A DNA stretch of 41,439 nt from Scytalidium lignicola. Taxonomy: Eukaryota; Ascomycota; Leotiomycetes. Under the pieces are notes generated by a model. That model had not been told where the DNA came from. It saw only the letters and a program-made list of their open reading frames with translations, and did no database searches. The stretch is taken from contig NCSJ02000359.1 in assembly GCA_002812745.2 (NCBI GenBank), positions 1 through 41,439 on the forward strand, in the 5' to 3' direction. Within the stretch, counting starts at the first letter, position 1; each line of letters begins with the position of its first letter. Below are positions 32,906-41,439 of the stretch, piece by piece. The position numbers and the translations under genes were made by a program.

Positions 32906-33774
32906 TTAAGTTACAGTGAATCCACCATCAACTGGCAAAGCCACTCCAGTCACATGTGAAGCAAGACCACTAGCCAAGAAACAAATACTATCTGCTACTT
33001 CCTCAGGCAAAGCTAGTCTACCCTGTGGTATGCGATCAATCGTGGTCCTGAGAGCTTTCCTTGTTTCTTCTAACAACAACGGCGTGTCGATAAACCCTGG
33101 GCAAACAGCATTTACCCTAATACCTTTTCTCGCATAATCCAGAGCATCAGATCGCATGAGGCCTAATATTGCATGTTTCGAGGAATTGTAGATGCCCAGG
33201 TTTGGCATTGCCATGTAACCAAGGACGGACGAGACATTTATAATAGCGCCCCGTTCTGATATAGATCCGGATGACGAAATAGTTCGAGGTTCCTGCTTGA
33301 TCATCTGTTCAAGCTCATATTTCTCACACACCCAAACGCCTTTGAAATTAATGCTCATGACACGGTCGAAATCCTTCGTCTCAGTCTCGCCTGTTGGAAG
33401 TAGCAGCTGCCCCACTCCGGCGTTGTTGATAGCATAGTGAATTGCACCGAACTTCGATACAACGGTCTCAATTGCTGAAGCAACAGCTTCTTCTGAAGTT
33501 AGATCTGCTGTTATGGCTAAAAATTCCACGTCGGGGTTGACAGCGTTTAGAGCAGAGGCTGTTCCGTCCAAGGCAGTTGGATTGATATCTAGGCCAGCTA
33601 TCTTCTTTGCACCATGATGAGCAAATCTTAGAGCTGTAGCACGTCCAACTGCACCGCCTGCACCCGTTATAAATACAACACTAGAAGGTAGTTCAGCGTC
33701 ATCCTAATAAGTATAGCTCATTTAGTAGGTGAGGTCGAACACACTGGTACATACCCTGATAAATCAAGACTCAT
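32906..33774 (-). CDS. Classical short-chain dehydrogenase/reductase
   Basis: Two exons: 33774-33745 and 33703-32906, 275 aa (41-bp intron, donor GTGTGT; a GTACCA donor 6 bp earlier is also in frame). Rossmann motif TGAGGAVGRATALRF (the usual GxG position reads G-A-V-G), NNAGVG, catalytic Ser in INVSSVLGY, YNSSK for the Tyr-x3-Lys pair, NAVCPGFIDTP, and a C-terminal SHVTGVALPVDGGFTVT typical of the family. It would catalyse NAD(P)-dependent oxidoreduction of an alcohol/ketone; substrate unknown. Intact and cytosolic. It lies beyond the dead transporter, on the same strand, and fits as a tailoring enzyme of the 17-34 kb neighbourhood. Confidence 0.92.
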
Positions 33775-34601
33775 TGTAGAGATTATGAAAATTTCAATTC
33801 TAAGTTTAATCTACAAAGAGTACAAGGCCCTTTTTAGAACCAAGTGCGTTACACCCTTTTAACCTTTTCCTATGACTCAATACTATGGCGTGGGAGGTTG
33901 ATAGTTTATTAGTCTATCGGGATTAAAACCCAAGCATACGTTCGGGTTCAGGAGGTTATAGTGGGAATCCGGGGTAATTATGGCGCAGGCCAACCTCAGT
34001 GAGAGAATATAAGAATGGAATGCAAGTGCAGCAAATCTAGAGAATAATTAATCCGGTAAGCAATTATTTATGATATCAGTAGTAGTGTGCGATGACAGGA
34101 ATTACAGCGCATGATCAACTATAATTACAGGGCTGCAGTTAGATCGCATGATCCCTACAGTTATCGGATTAATTACCTCCACCCACTGAGTCTTTGCTTG
34201 TCACGGTTGTATAATACCCCAAGATCCTGGACGGAGTGATTTCGGACTATTCGACAGATTCGAGGGCCCCCCCACCTGTCAAGGCCGATATCTCTACGAC
34301 AGATCAAGCAGTCACAGAATTTCCTGTGTTGCACATGTGGAGATTTGAGCAGCCTATCAAACGGTACTAGCTGTGTCTCACTACGATCAAAGCTGGCTAA
34401 GATCTTCATGTGCGAAGTCGAAAATACTAGGTTTTTAACCTTCTCCACTATCTTACACTGCCAAAAGTAAGGCTACAGTAATGAGGATTACATGCATATG
34501 TAAGTCTGGACGTCAGCTATCCAATAATATCACTTGCGTCTTCATATGATAACTGGTTACTGATCAGGCTAAGTGTGAAATTCAAAAGCATAAGTTATTA
34601 A
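33775..34601. other. Intergenic region upstream of the SDR, no gene supported
   Basis: About 830 bp of near-normal composition. It contains the SDR promoter. A minus-strand frame at 34173-34448 is open but only from a GTG or an internal ATG, matches nothing I know, and is left out. Confidence 0.4.
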
Positions 34602-36158
34602 AAGGTTATTACTCTACTAGAGGTTAGCCTTAAACAAGTCTACACCTCTAGTGTAAATGATAGCAAATATAGCACGGCGGCTGCTTGGGTGCAAGAGCAT
34701 ATGCTTGAGGAGCCGGTATGTGAGAAATGCGCGGAGAACCCTAATTTAAAAGACGAAGACAGGTTAAGTGTTCAAGAAATTGCTACATTTATACAAGATT
34801 TAGGTATTCCGGATGCGCTTGCAGGGTCCAAACCAATCATTAGAGATGATCAGCCTTGGGAGGAGACTTTAAGTGGCAATGGTACTCCGCTACAGGTAAA
34901 TATAGGAAAATCCCATCTGCCAGATCTATAACTCGCAACCCGATTCGATATCGATGGGTTTATTGCAGAGGCATCATCACTCAAAGTCCTTAGAGGATTT
35001 CCTTTTTCATACTATCCTTGGCCTACTCGAAATCTCCAGAAGCCCATTCATATATGGTTCCATAATCAGTGCCTTGATCGATGCCGTCATATCCGATTTG
35101 GAGAGGCCATCCATGCACAAGGTATTGAGTTGTTTATTGCGTTTTCTCGCATGCCAATCGGTAAGGAGACGTTCTTGATAGAGGAGCAGCATACTCTCTG
35201 GATTGATGGTGTAGTTTTGCCGTCGCTCCGGAACATACTACCTCGAACATCGATGCAGCATTTTCCTGCAACCTGGGCTATTGGGGCTAGAAAGATGCGA
35301 GCAAAACACAATGAACATCGGACTTGGGATGTTGGTGGCACTCATCCGATACATTACCCTGTACAAGAAGCATTCGTACCAGGATTGTGGGAAGCCATGC
35401 TGTCGCGACTCTCAGATCCATGTCTTGCTCTCTTTCGTAGAATGTTTATTGTTATTCAGATATATGGCACCAAGCTAGTCTGGAATAATTCCTCCTTTTC
35501 AGCTTTGTGTAGTAACATGCTCGCTGAGTTAGATAACAGCATCAACCGAGCATACCTTATTCGTGAGAAGGCCTATTTCGATGTAGGAAAGGAGACCATA
35601 TCAAAGTCGGCATGGGTCCATTGGAGGAAAATGTGCTGTTTGAAACACTGGCTTGCTTCAGTAGATCCAAAGACTTATGTTGGACATCGTGTATTTCCTG
35701 TTAGTGGTACACGGGATGCTGCGACTATGTCTATTGAATCAACGCAAAAACACTTCTTGCATCTGCATGTGGTACATGCGAAACGTTATAACAGCTACAA
35801 AGAACTTGTAGATGCAGGCAAAATCTTTCCATTTACAAATCGCAACATCGAGAGTATGCTTGTCCCTACAAACCTTCTCCAGCTGTGGGCCAAGGCTGGT
35901 GGCGCACCTAGCCGGTCGAAATACGTTGAGCATCTTGTCACTGAGGCTGGAAAACGGTCTTATTCAGAATCAAAGAAACGGTCCAACCTTGCATTTAGCG
36001 GCTCACAAGGTGAGAGCTTTGGTACTCGAGAGGAGTATCGGATGCTGCTAGAGGTTGTTGAAGTGTTAGACCTCGACTCCCAACCTTGTCGCCTAGCCGA
36101 ACCTCTACCATACTACTCAGTACCGCTGAGGCTACGCTATTCTTACGGTGGGAGCTGA
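34602..36158 (+). pseudogene. Unidentified fungal gene with one nonsense codon
   Basis: I do not recognise the family. The frame is open from 34602 (after TAA 34599-34601) to TGA 36156-36158, 519 codons, interrupted once by TAA at 34929-34931 in a PDL-stop-LATRFD context where CAA (Gln) is the simplest ancestor. The first in-frame ATG is 34701. Features: a C-x2-C pair in EEPVCEKCAENP, then WPTRNLQKPIHIWFHNQCLD, QHFPATWAIGARKMRAKHNE, THPIHYPVQEAFVP, ESTQKHFLHLHVVHAKRYN, GGAPSRSKYVEHL and a Ser/Lys-rich tail. No signal peptide or membrane helix. The text is protein-like throughout and composition is normal, so it is either recently killed or the upstream part belongs to another exon. A splice joining around the stop was not found. 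Confidence 0.6.
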
Positions 36159-36795
36159 ACCGTTGGGTTGGCGCTTTAGACTACCTTCTAGGAACCTCGA
36201 GTTCAACCTAAGTAACTTTCCACTATATTACTATCTTATTCACAAGTACTCAATCATCCAACTCGCACCTCTTAATTTATCCTCCTGCCCACTGCACCCA
36301 TCACATGCTCGTGATAGATACAGAGGGATTGTTACATTGAACAAGCTGACTGACTACATAACAGTGGCTTCCCTCTAGCTTTGAATTCCAAATATAGTTG
36401 GCTACTACTTGGGCTCACGTTGCTTGTTTTGATAATCACCGGCTTATTGGCTTTCTGGAAATGGGAAGCAGAACAAGGGACAGCGCAAAATCCTCGCCAT
36501 TCTAGAAAGATAATAGAAAAATGATGTTTGATTTAGATTTCTTATAATGACAATACCAAAAGATAGAATACAAGTTGATCTTTGGCCTTACAAAGTGAAG
36601 AGAATACCCTTCACTTTGTAGCCATAGGCTCCCTGTAAGGTAGCTACTGGGGCAAAACCCCTGTAGACTCCTCACTTTACTTCTATGTGATATGATAACC
36701 TGATATATAGTTAGACATCTAGATAGACATAACCCCCCATAGGTAAACTCTAGGCTGGCTTATAAGCCTTGATTTATCTATAATATATTTTATAT
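36159..36795. other. Intergenic, contains a strong hairpin
   Basis: No gene. It lies between the 3' ends of the 34.6-36.2 kb relic and the HsbA-like gene (convergent). It holds the perfect 12-bp inverted repeat at 36589-36620. Confidence 0.5.
36589..36620. repeat. Perfect 12-bp inverted repeat, 8-nt loop
   Basis: TACAAAGTGAAG at 36589-36600 and CTTCACTTTGTA at 36609-36620 flank AGAATACC. It could form a hairpin in either strand's RNA; it lies about 175 bp past the HsbA-like stop codon. May be a 3'-end structure or the core of a small palindromic repeat. Confidence 0.7.
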
Positions 36796-37441
36796 TTAAC
36801 TATATGCATCAGTCGCTTGACCAATAGCATTCATGAGATTGATAGCATCAGATTCGATTTGGGCCTTGATATCGCCAGAGATAGACTGAGCTGTGATGCT
36901 TGCAAGGCTCTAAATATCCATACCAACATTAACAAAACTCTCAGTAAATGTTAAGGGTTGCTTACATCAAAAACTCCTTGATGGGTTCGTAAACCAGCTG
37001 CTATTGGGGCTCCTACAAACGGGACCCGGTTGATTTGCCCACTCTTTTCGGTGAGGATGTTCATCAACGATACCTGGGTCTGTACTAAATTATGAAAGGC
37101 ATTATTGATATTAATAGCGTCATTGCCTTGATAAGTGTTCTCCTGGAGAACTGAGGTATAGGGAATAGTAGTGTCGTCAATATCATCGAGACCTTTAGAA
37201 ATTTGCTGTAATGTGTGTAAGAAATCTGTATTAATAAAGATACATAACAGGGTAGACCTACGGCTGTGGCACTAAAACTAAATGCTGACAGCTGCTGGCT
37301 AGGCGCAATTAAGGCTTGTGATTTCTGAGTAAGTATATTAAACCCATCGATGATACTGGAAGCTGGTTCCTGGGCAATGCCGAGGCTAGCAAAGCTGACA
37401 AGGCTAGCAAAGGTAAACACAGCATTGGTGAAGAAGTGCAT
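36796..37441 (-). CDS. HsbA / cell-wall galactomannoprotein-like secreted protein
   Basis: Three exons: 37441-37273, 37225-36966, 36909-36796, about 180 aa. Signal peptide MHFFTNAVFTFASLVSFASL, cleaved about GIA|QEP. The mature part has the HsbA/MP1-like pattern: IIDGFNILTQKSQALIAPSQQL, LQQISKGLDDID, NDAININNAFHNLVQTQ, NILTEKSGQINRVPFVGAPI, AAGLRTHQGVFD, then SLASITAQSISGDIKAQIES. Such proteins are secreted or wall-bound, bind hydrophobic surfaces or lipids, and are often antigenic or effector-like. The intron 2 splice (GTAAGC...TTTAG) is clear. The intron 1 donor is not: GTGCCA gives a 47-bp intron, while GTCTAC at 37257 would give only 32 bp; both keep frame. No damage is seen elsewhere. 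Confidence 0.82.
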
Positions 37442-38727
37442 ATTAATAGTAATTGTTTAAGAAACTTGAAATAAATATTTTAAAGTTATTTTAAAAGTTA
37501 AAGGATGTTAGAGAAGTTAAAGAGGTTTAATATGGCCTATTTATATTCGTTTGTAAATAAGGTGCTAAAGTTTATCAGGATATGGTATGGCAGAAATATG
37601 TTTGTCTCGGCCGTTTAAGATGCAAAAATATAGCCGACATATGAGAATATTGGCCAATTTTTAGTGGATTCTAATTACCAGAAAAAAGAATTATAAGACA
37701 AATTTAGTTGAATAATAGCCTAACATTAGCGCTAGCGCATATTAGCGTCGGGCACAGATTTCATCAGTAAGGAATACAAATCAGGACCATGCTTTTGTTC
37801 GGATATTGCCGTATTTTGTATCAAATATTGGGACAGACTGTACTCATCTGAATCAGACACAAGTCAGAAATGCACATGGCCTTCTATAGCTCATGCATGA
37901 ATATCAGTGTGCCGGAGGGCCTGTATGGATAGGGCCAAATGTCATTTCCATTAAAAACAATTCATTAGAAGTCGGCCTGACTTTCCTCATTTCATCTGTG
38001 CACTATCTGTGCCCCTCTGGCCTTGGCCTCTGGTGCTAAGCCCCACATTGGATATTGGTCTGCTGACTGCGTGTTCATATTATTTGCAAAGCTAATACTC
38101 CGTACATCAACGAATATGCCTAGCCTTTTAGCTATCAAGCTGAGGTGGAATTAGCCCTCTGAATTTTATAATTTGAATAGTATTATATTATCTAATCCTT
38201 ATAGATCAAACTGATTTGCTTGCAAGAATTGGTCTGGAATTCTGTTTGAAAGAGCTAGTGCATTAAATTGATACGCAATGCCGATAATCATAAGGCCTTA
38301 GGCATGACAATTGCCTGAAGCCTGACAATTAGTAGTGTGCTTGCACAATCATAGCTTCATTTAAAAGATTATCATTCTTGTAAATAATATTAGACCTACC
38401 AAATCCTGTATTATCTCTATTTCTTATTCACTTTCAGGACTAGCGATATTCATCTTTATTATGTCTAGCATAGAGTTGTCAGGAGCAGCTGATACAATTA
38501 GCATCTCATGGAAATAATTTGTTAATATGATTGGACTTGATTCAGCTTTGCTACAAGAGAATATTACTCACAACTTAGTTCACCTATACATAAGCAAGGC
38601 CGACGATCTCAGCTCGCCATCAGAAGACTGCAGCCGATCGCAATTTAAGAAGCACGCAAAAGGAACCACTGAACACGCCACTACATAAAAATGAAAATAA
38701 GCAAATAGGTAGTACTATGCTGGCTAG
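37442..38727. other. Intergenic, no gene seen
   Basis: About 1.3 kb upstream of the HsbA-like gene, with no supportable open frame on either strand. It ends at the target duplication of the hAT-type element. Confidence 0.5.
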
Positions 38728-38735
38728 ACTGAGAC

Positions 38736-39311
38736 TAGACTGGCCGACGGTTCAGTCCGAGCTGAACCACGGTCTTTCTACGGTCTGAAGCTGAGACTGA
38801 ACTTACGGTCTGAGACCGTATGGTCCACGGTCTCAACCTAAATCAATAGGACCAGACCGTAGGACTACAGTTCGGTCTCAAATAAATATAGAGATTATAT
38901 ATTAGTGCCAGACTATACGGTCTGAGACCATACAGTCCGGTCTATACAGTTCGGTCCCAGTGGACCATATGGTATACACCTATATCAAGAATATTAATAG
39001 TTAATTTTAAAAATGCAACATAATATTCCCAATTTATTTTTGCGTGAATTTTTATTTGAATTCTATATTAATAATATTAAATATCTTTAGCTTTACGCCT
39101 AATTGATTTGAGTAATATTACTGTTATGGTAAAGCGTTATGGTCCGTGTACAGTTCGGTCTTAGATTTTTGAGACCAAACCATATATGGTCTGGTCTGAA
39201 TCAAAAAAGGGGTCTGTGAAACGGTTCAGTCTCGAAAATCTGAGACCGAACTGTAAATTTACAGTCTGGACCGGACCGGACCATACTTCGGACTACGGTC
39301 CGGCCAGTCTA
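38736..39311. mobile_element. 576-bp non-autonomous hAT-type element (MITE/foldback)
   Basis: Terminal inverted repeat TAGACTGGCC / GGCCAGTCTA, flanked by a perfect 8-bp direct repeat ACTGAGAC (38728-38735 and 39312-39319). An 8-bp duplication is the hAT superfamily hallmark. The two flanks of the interior (about 38740-38975 and 39130-39310) are packed with copies of GGTCTGAGACC, ACGGTC/GACCGT and CAGTTCGGTCT-like pieces in both orientations, with an AT-rich spacer between. No coding capacity; it would depend on a hAT transposase elsewhere. Confidence 0.85.
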
Positions 39312-39319
39312 ACTGAGAC

Positions 39320-39907
39320 ACAGAACCATAATAGCCAGCGACATCTGAGTTCCATGATTCCATCTGTTCTCAGGGGGTAGGGGGTGCAGAATCGGTGCTC
39401 ATCCAAAATCGGTGCTCACTTTTCGGACATTAACCGTCGGCCCACTGCACCTGCCCCGCGCTAAAATTGCCCCTCACCTTTGCCGACCTTATGATACCAG
39501 TCACTAATTTTGCAGTCACCGAAAAAGAATGTTCTGATGTAGCAATACAAACCTTATAACTTCAACCATATATTACACGTTTGATTTTTCAAAGAAATTA
39601 GTATATTTTGAATAAATTGACAGAGTAGCCTGCGGTACTCTACACACTGAATAATATCCTAGAAGAAAATAAATACAACAGAAACAATACACGCTTGTAA
39701 AAGCGAGCAATTTCCTTTCTTGTCTACCAAATATCATGGATATGGAAACTATAAATGGGCTATGTCATATAATATTTGCCGTTGAAATTGTGGTGCTGTG
39801 CTCACGAATAGGTGTTGGACAGGATCTATGTGCGAGATGGGTCTTTTAAATCAAACATATATTTGTCTAGCAGAACTAGCAAACTAGGACGAGTAGCTAC
39901 CAAGCGA
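39320..39907. other. Intergenic, 3' side of the BTB gene
   Basis: No gene. It contains a G-rich run (39373-39387) and a doubled AATCGGTGCTCA piece (39391-39420). The plus-strand frame at 39812-40114 is a shadow of the BTB gene. Confidence 0.45.
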
Positions 39908-40970
39908 TTAACTCCTAGTTTGACGGGTTATGCCGACTGCACAACGGAGTGTATACAGTGGTTCAACAACCCTGCCATGTTGCTCGATATAACAGCTAAA
40001 CTCAGCATTGCAAGTCCCATTACAACAGCTTTCCGTTCTAGACAACACCCTAAGACATTTTTCGACATTGTCAATAATATGACCGGCTCTTGCAGTTTCC
40101 TGCTGAAGGAGTGACTTTTGATCTGTTAAATCTGCATGAAGCTCCATCTTGGTGTAGGCCAGGTCTGTCTCGAGCTTCTGAATCCTTTTATCACAACCCC
40201 GAAGAACGTTAATGGCGAAGGTACTCATGCTCTCAAGGTCTGAAAAGCTGTCCAGCTCAATGAGCTCTCTTATATGCTCAGCTGCTGCTGAGGCCACCAA
40301 TTCATGCAGTTGTTTATCTGATGTCGAACCTAGAGCCTCTTGAACGACACCACAGAAAGCAACGGCGGACCAGTTGGTTTGAAGTATGTGCTGAATTTTA
40401 GATACTGAAAGCTGATTCAGCTTTGTTATATTAAAATAATCCGCGATGGCATTTACGTGGATATGGTGCTGTAAGACCGCAGTTTGCTTGCTTGATATGT
40501 TTGGCTGTAGACCGGCCATTACATCATCATCATCCGGCCGATTCAGGAGGGATTGAGCTAAATGTTGTTAATATTAATATACAGCCTGCTTAACTCCAAA
40601 TACGGATAGTAATCCTACGTTCATCTTGTATGGTTGATAAACTTTGAGCATCTCGTTCTTCCAAATTAACTTGGTATTCTCCGGTATAAAGGAACTCGAT
40701 CATGCGCTTGACCGTTACAGTATCGAAGGAGTCTATTCTTAGAATATTTGTTTCCGCCTCCTGCATTCACATAAGTACCATATGTAGCATTGTCTCATTT
40801 TTCCTATATACCTTCCAATCTTTCAAGGCCGCTTCGATGACGGGAGACTGGAAGCAAACAATAGCCTTGTGAACTTTGAATACCTCTTCCTCGCACACTA
40901 TTTCGAAGTCACAGAACTGTCCAGAATTCATTAGCTGGACCAGCAATGGCGACGATTCATTAATATCCAT
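39908..40970 (-). CDS. BTB/POZ domain protein
   Basis: Three exons: 40970-40812, 40760-40643, 40557-39908, 308 aa (introns 51 and 85 bp). The BTB domain spans exons 1-2: SPLLVQLMNSGQFCDFEIVC, EVFKVHKAIVCFQSPVIEAAL, then TNILRIDSFDTVTVKRMIEF and LYTGEYQVN. Exon 3 continues with the usual HIHVNAIADYFNITKLNQLS helical segment, and the C-terminal half has a probable coiled coil (DKRIQKLETDLAYTKMELHA) and a Cys-containing tail. BTB domains dimerise and often link substrates to Cullin-3 ligases; most fungal members like this have no known role. Start at ATG 40970 because upstream in-frame sequence looks unlike the family. Intact; composition normal. Confidence 0.88.
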
Positions 40971-41439
40971 TTTCGGGGCGTTGGTGATATGAATAATTAA
41001 TGTATAAAATGGTCTCCGCTGTGGATTACCCCGCAGCCGTGCGAAGAGATTTCGGAGCTCACTAGTACCGTACTCGTGCATTAGCTGCCTAACGGCCCAT
41101 CCGCCGGAGTATGGCCTCAGGCGGCCCGTGCGCTGGTTTTTGGCCTCACCCGCCAAACCCGATTCGGCCGGCCCTCTGGGAAGGCCCCGATTGCCAGGAC
41201 GGACAGCTCGACCGCGACGGGAGCTGCTGCAGGATGGCTGGTGTCGCGTCGGTGGAGAATTGGCCGGCCTATCGCGGGATCCAGTTTACGCGGTCGTGCG
41301 ACGTCGACTGGTCGAGCTATTCGAGTGCGAAGTGTAAACGAGCCGATTTCGAGCCTTCCAAGTGAATTTGCACCATCAATTCGCATCCAAATCTAATAAA
41401 GATTACGTGCACGTGTAGAGCCAGAAATCGGCTTTCGCA
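40971..41439. other. GC-rich upstream region of the BTB gene, gene content unclear
   Basis: Composition rises sharply in the last ~400 bp, with many CpG, unlike the rest of the window. Several overlapping frames are open on both strands (for example 41117-41386 minus, 41128-41337 plus), as expected of GC-rich DNA, and none has a family signature. It may be the BTB promoter plus the edge of another gene or repeat beyond the window. Confidence 0.35.

Noticed and set aside
34173..34448. Minus-strand 91-codon frame with a C-x-C-x2-C cluster
   Set aside because: Starts at GTG unless a shorter internal ATG is used, has no recognised family and no splice support; too weak to list as a gene.
41111..41386. 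Overlapping open frames on both strands at the GC-rich right end
   Set aside because: Long frames are expected by chance in GC-rich DNA; no motif supports any one of them.
1..41439. CRISPR arrays, bacterial operons, rRNA or complete tRNA genes
   Set aside because: None seen; gene structure, introns and protein families are those of a filamentous ascomycete.

Overview
The window reads as a filamentous ascomycete (Pezizomycotina) genome. Genes have short GT-AG introns (about 41-140 bp), the protein families are typical of that group (UstYa/DUF3328, Zn2Cys6 regulators, HsbA-like secreted proteins), and gene-bearing stretches alternate with very AT-rich blocks full of dead transposons. In-frame stops in those relics are almost all at codons that look like former Gln or Trp, the signature of repeat-induced point mutation (RIP). 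Species cannot be told from the sequence.

Layout. 1-10.1 kb: RIP-mutated transposons, including a Ty1/copia gag remnant at the left edge and a 2.9-kb TIR element (5970-8895) holding a dead Tc1/mariner-type transposase plus a second, convergent open frame of unknown function. 10.8-12.8 kb: a small island with two intact divergent genes, a UstYa-family oxidase (minus) and a secreted precursor with five 24-residue repeats (plus). Together these look like a minimal fungal RiPP (dikaritin-type) locus and are the most interesting part of the window. 13.6-16.5 kb: one MITE and two full-length Tc1/mariner copies abutting head to tail.

16.9-33.8 kb: an accessory-metabolism neighbourhood. It holds an ABM-like dimeric alpha/beta-barrel protein, two paralogous Zn2Cys6 regulators flanking a TfdB/phenol-hydroxylase-type FAD monooxygenase, an MFS transporter gene (DHA2/Tri12-like) killed by a pogo/Fot1 insertion and by RIP, and a short-chain dehydrogenase. 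Regulator, oxygenase, ABM, SDR and exporter are a plausible oxidative pathway cluster whose exporter is now dead. The relation to the RiPP pair 4 kb away is unproven.

34.6-41.4 kb: an unidentified gene relic with one nonsense codon, an HsbA-type secreted protein gene, a non-autonomous hAT-type element with a perfect 8-bp target duplication, and an intact BTB/POZ gene. The last ~400 bp are clearly more GC-rich.

Exon models were built by hand from splice motifs, reading-frame continuity and family conservation. Every multi-exon CDS given sums to a multiple of three. No transcript or database evidence was available.
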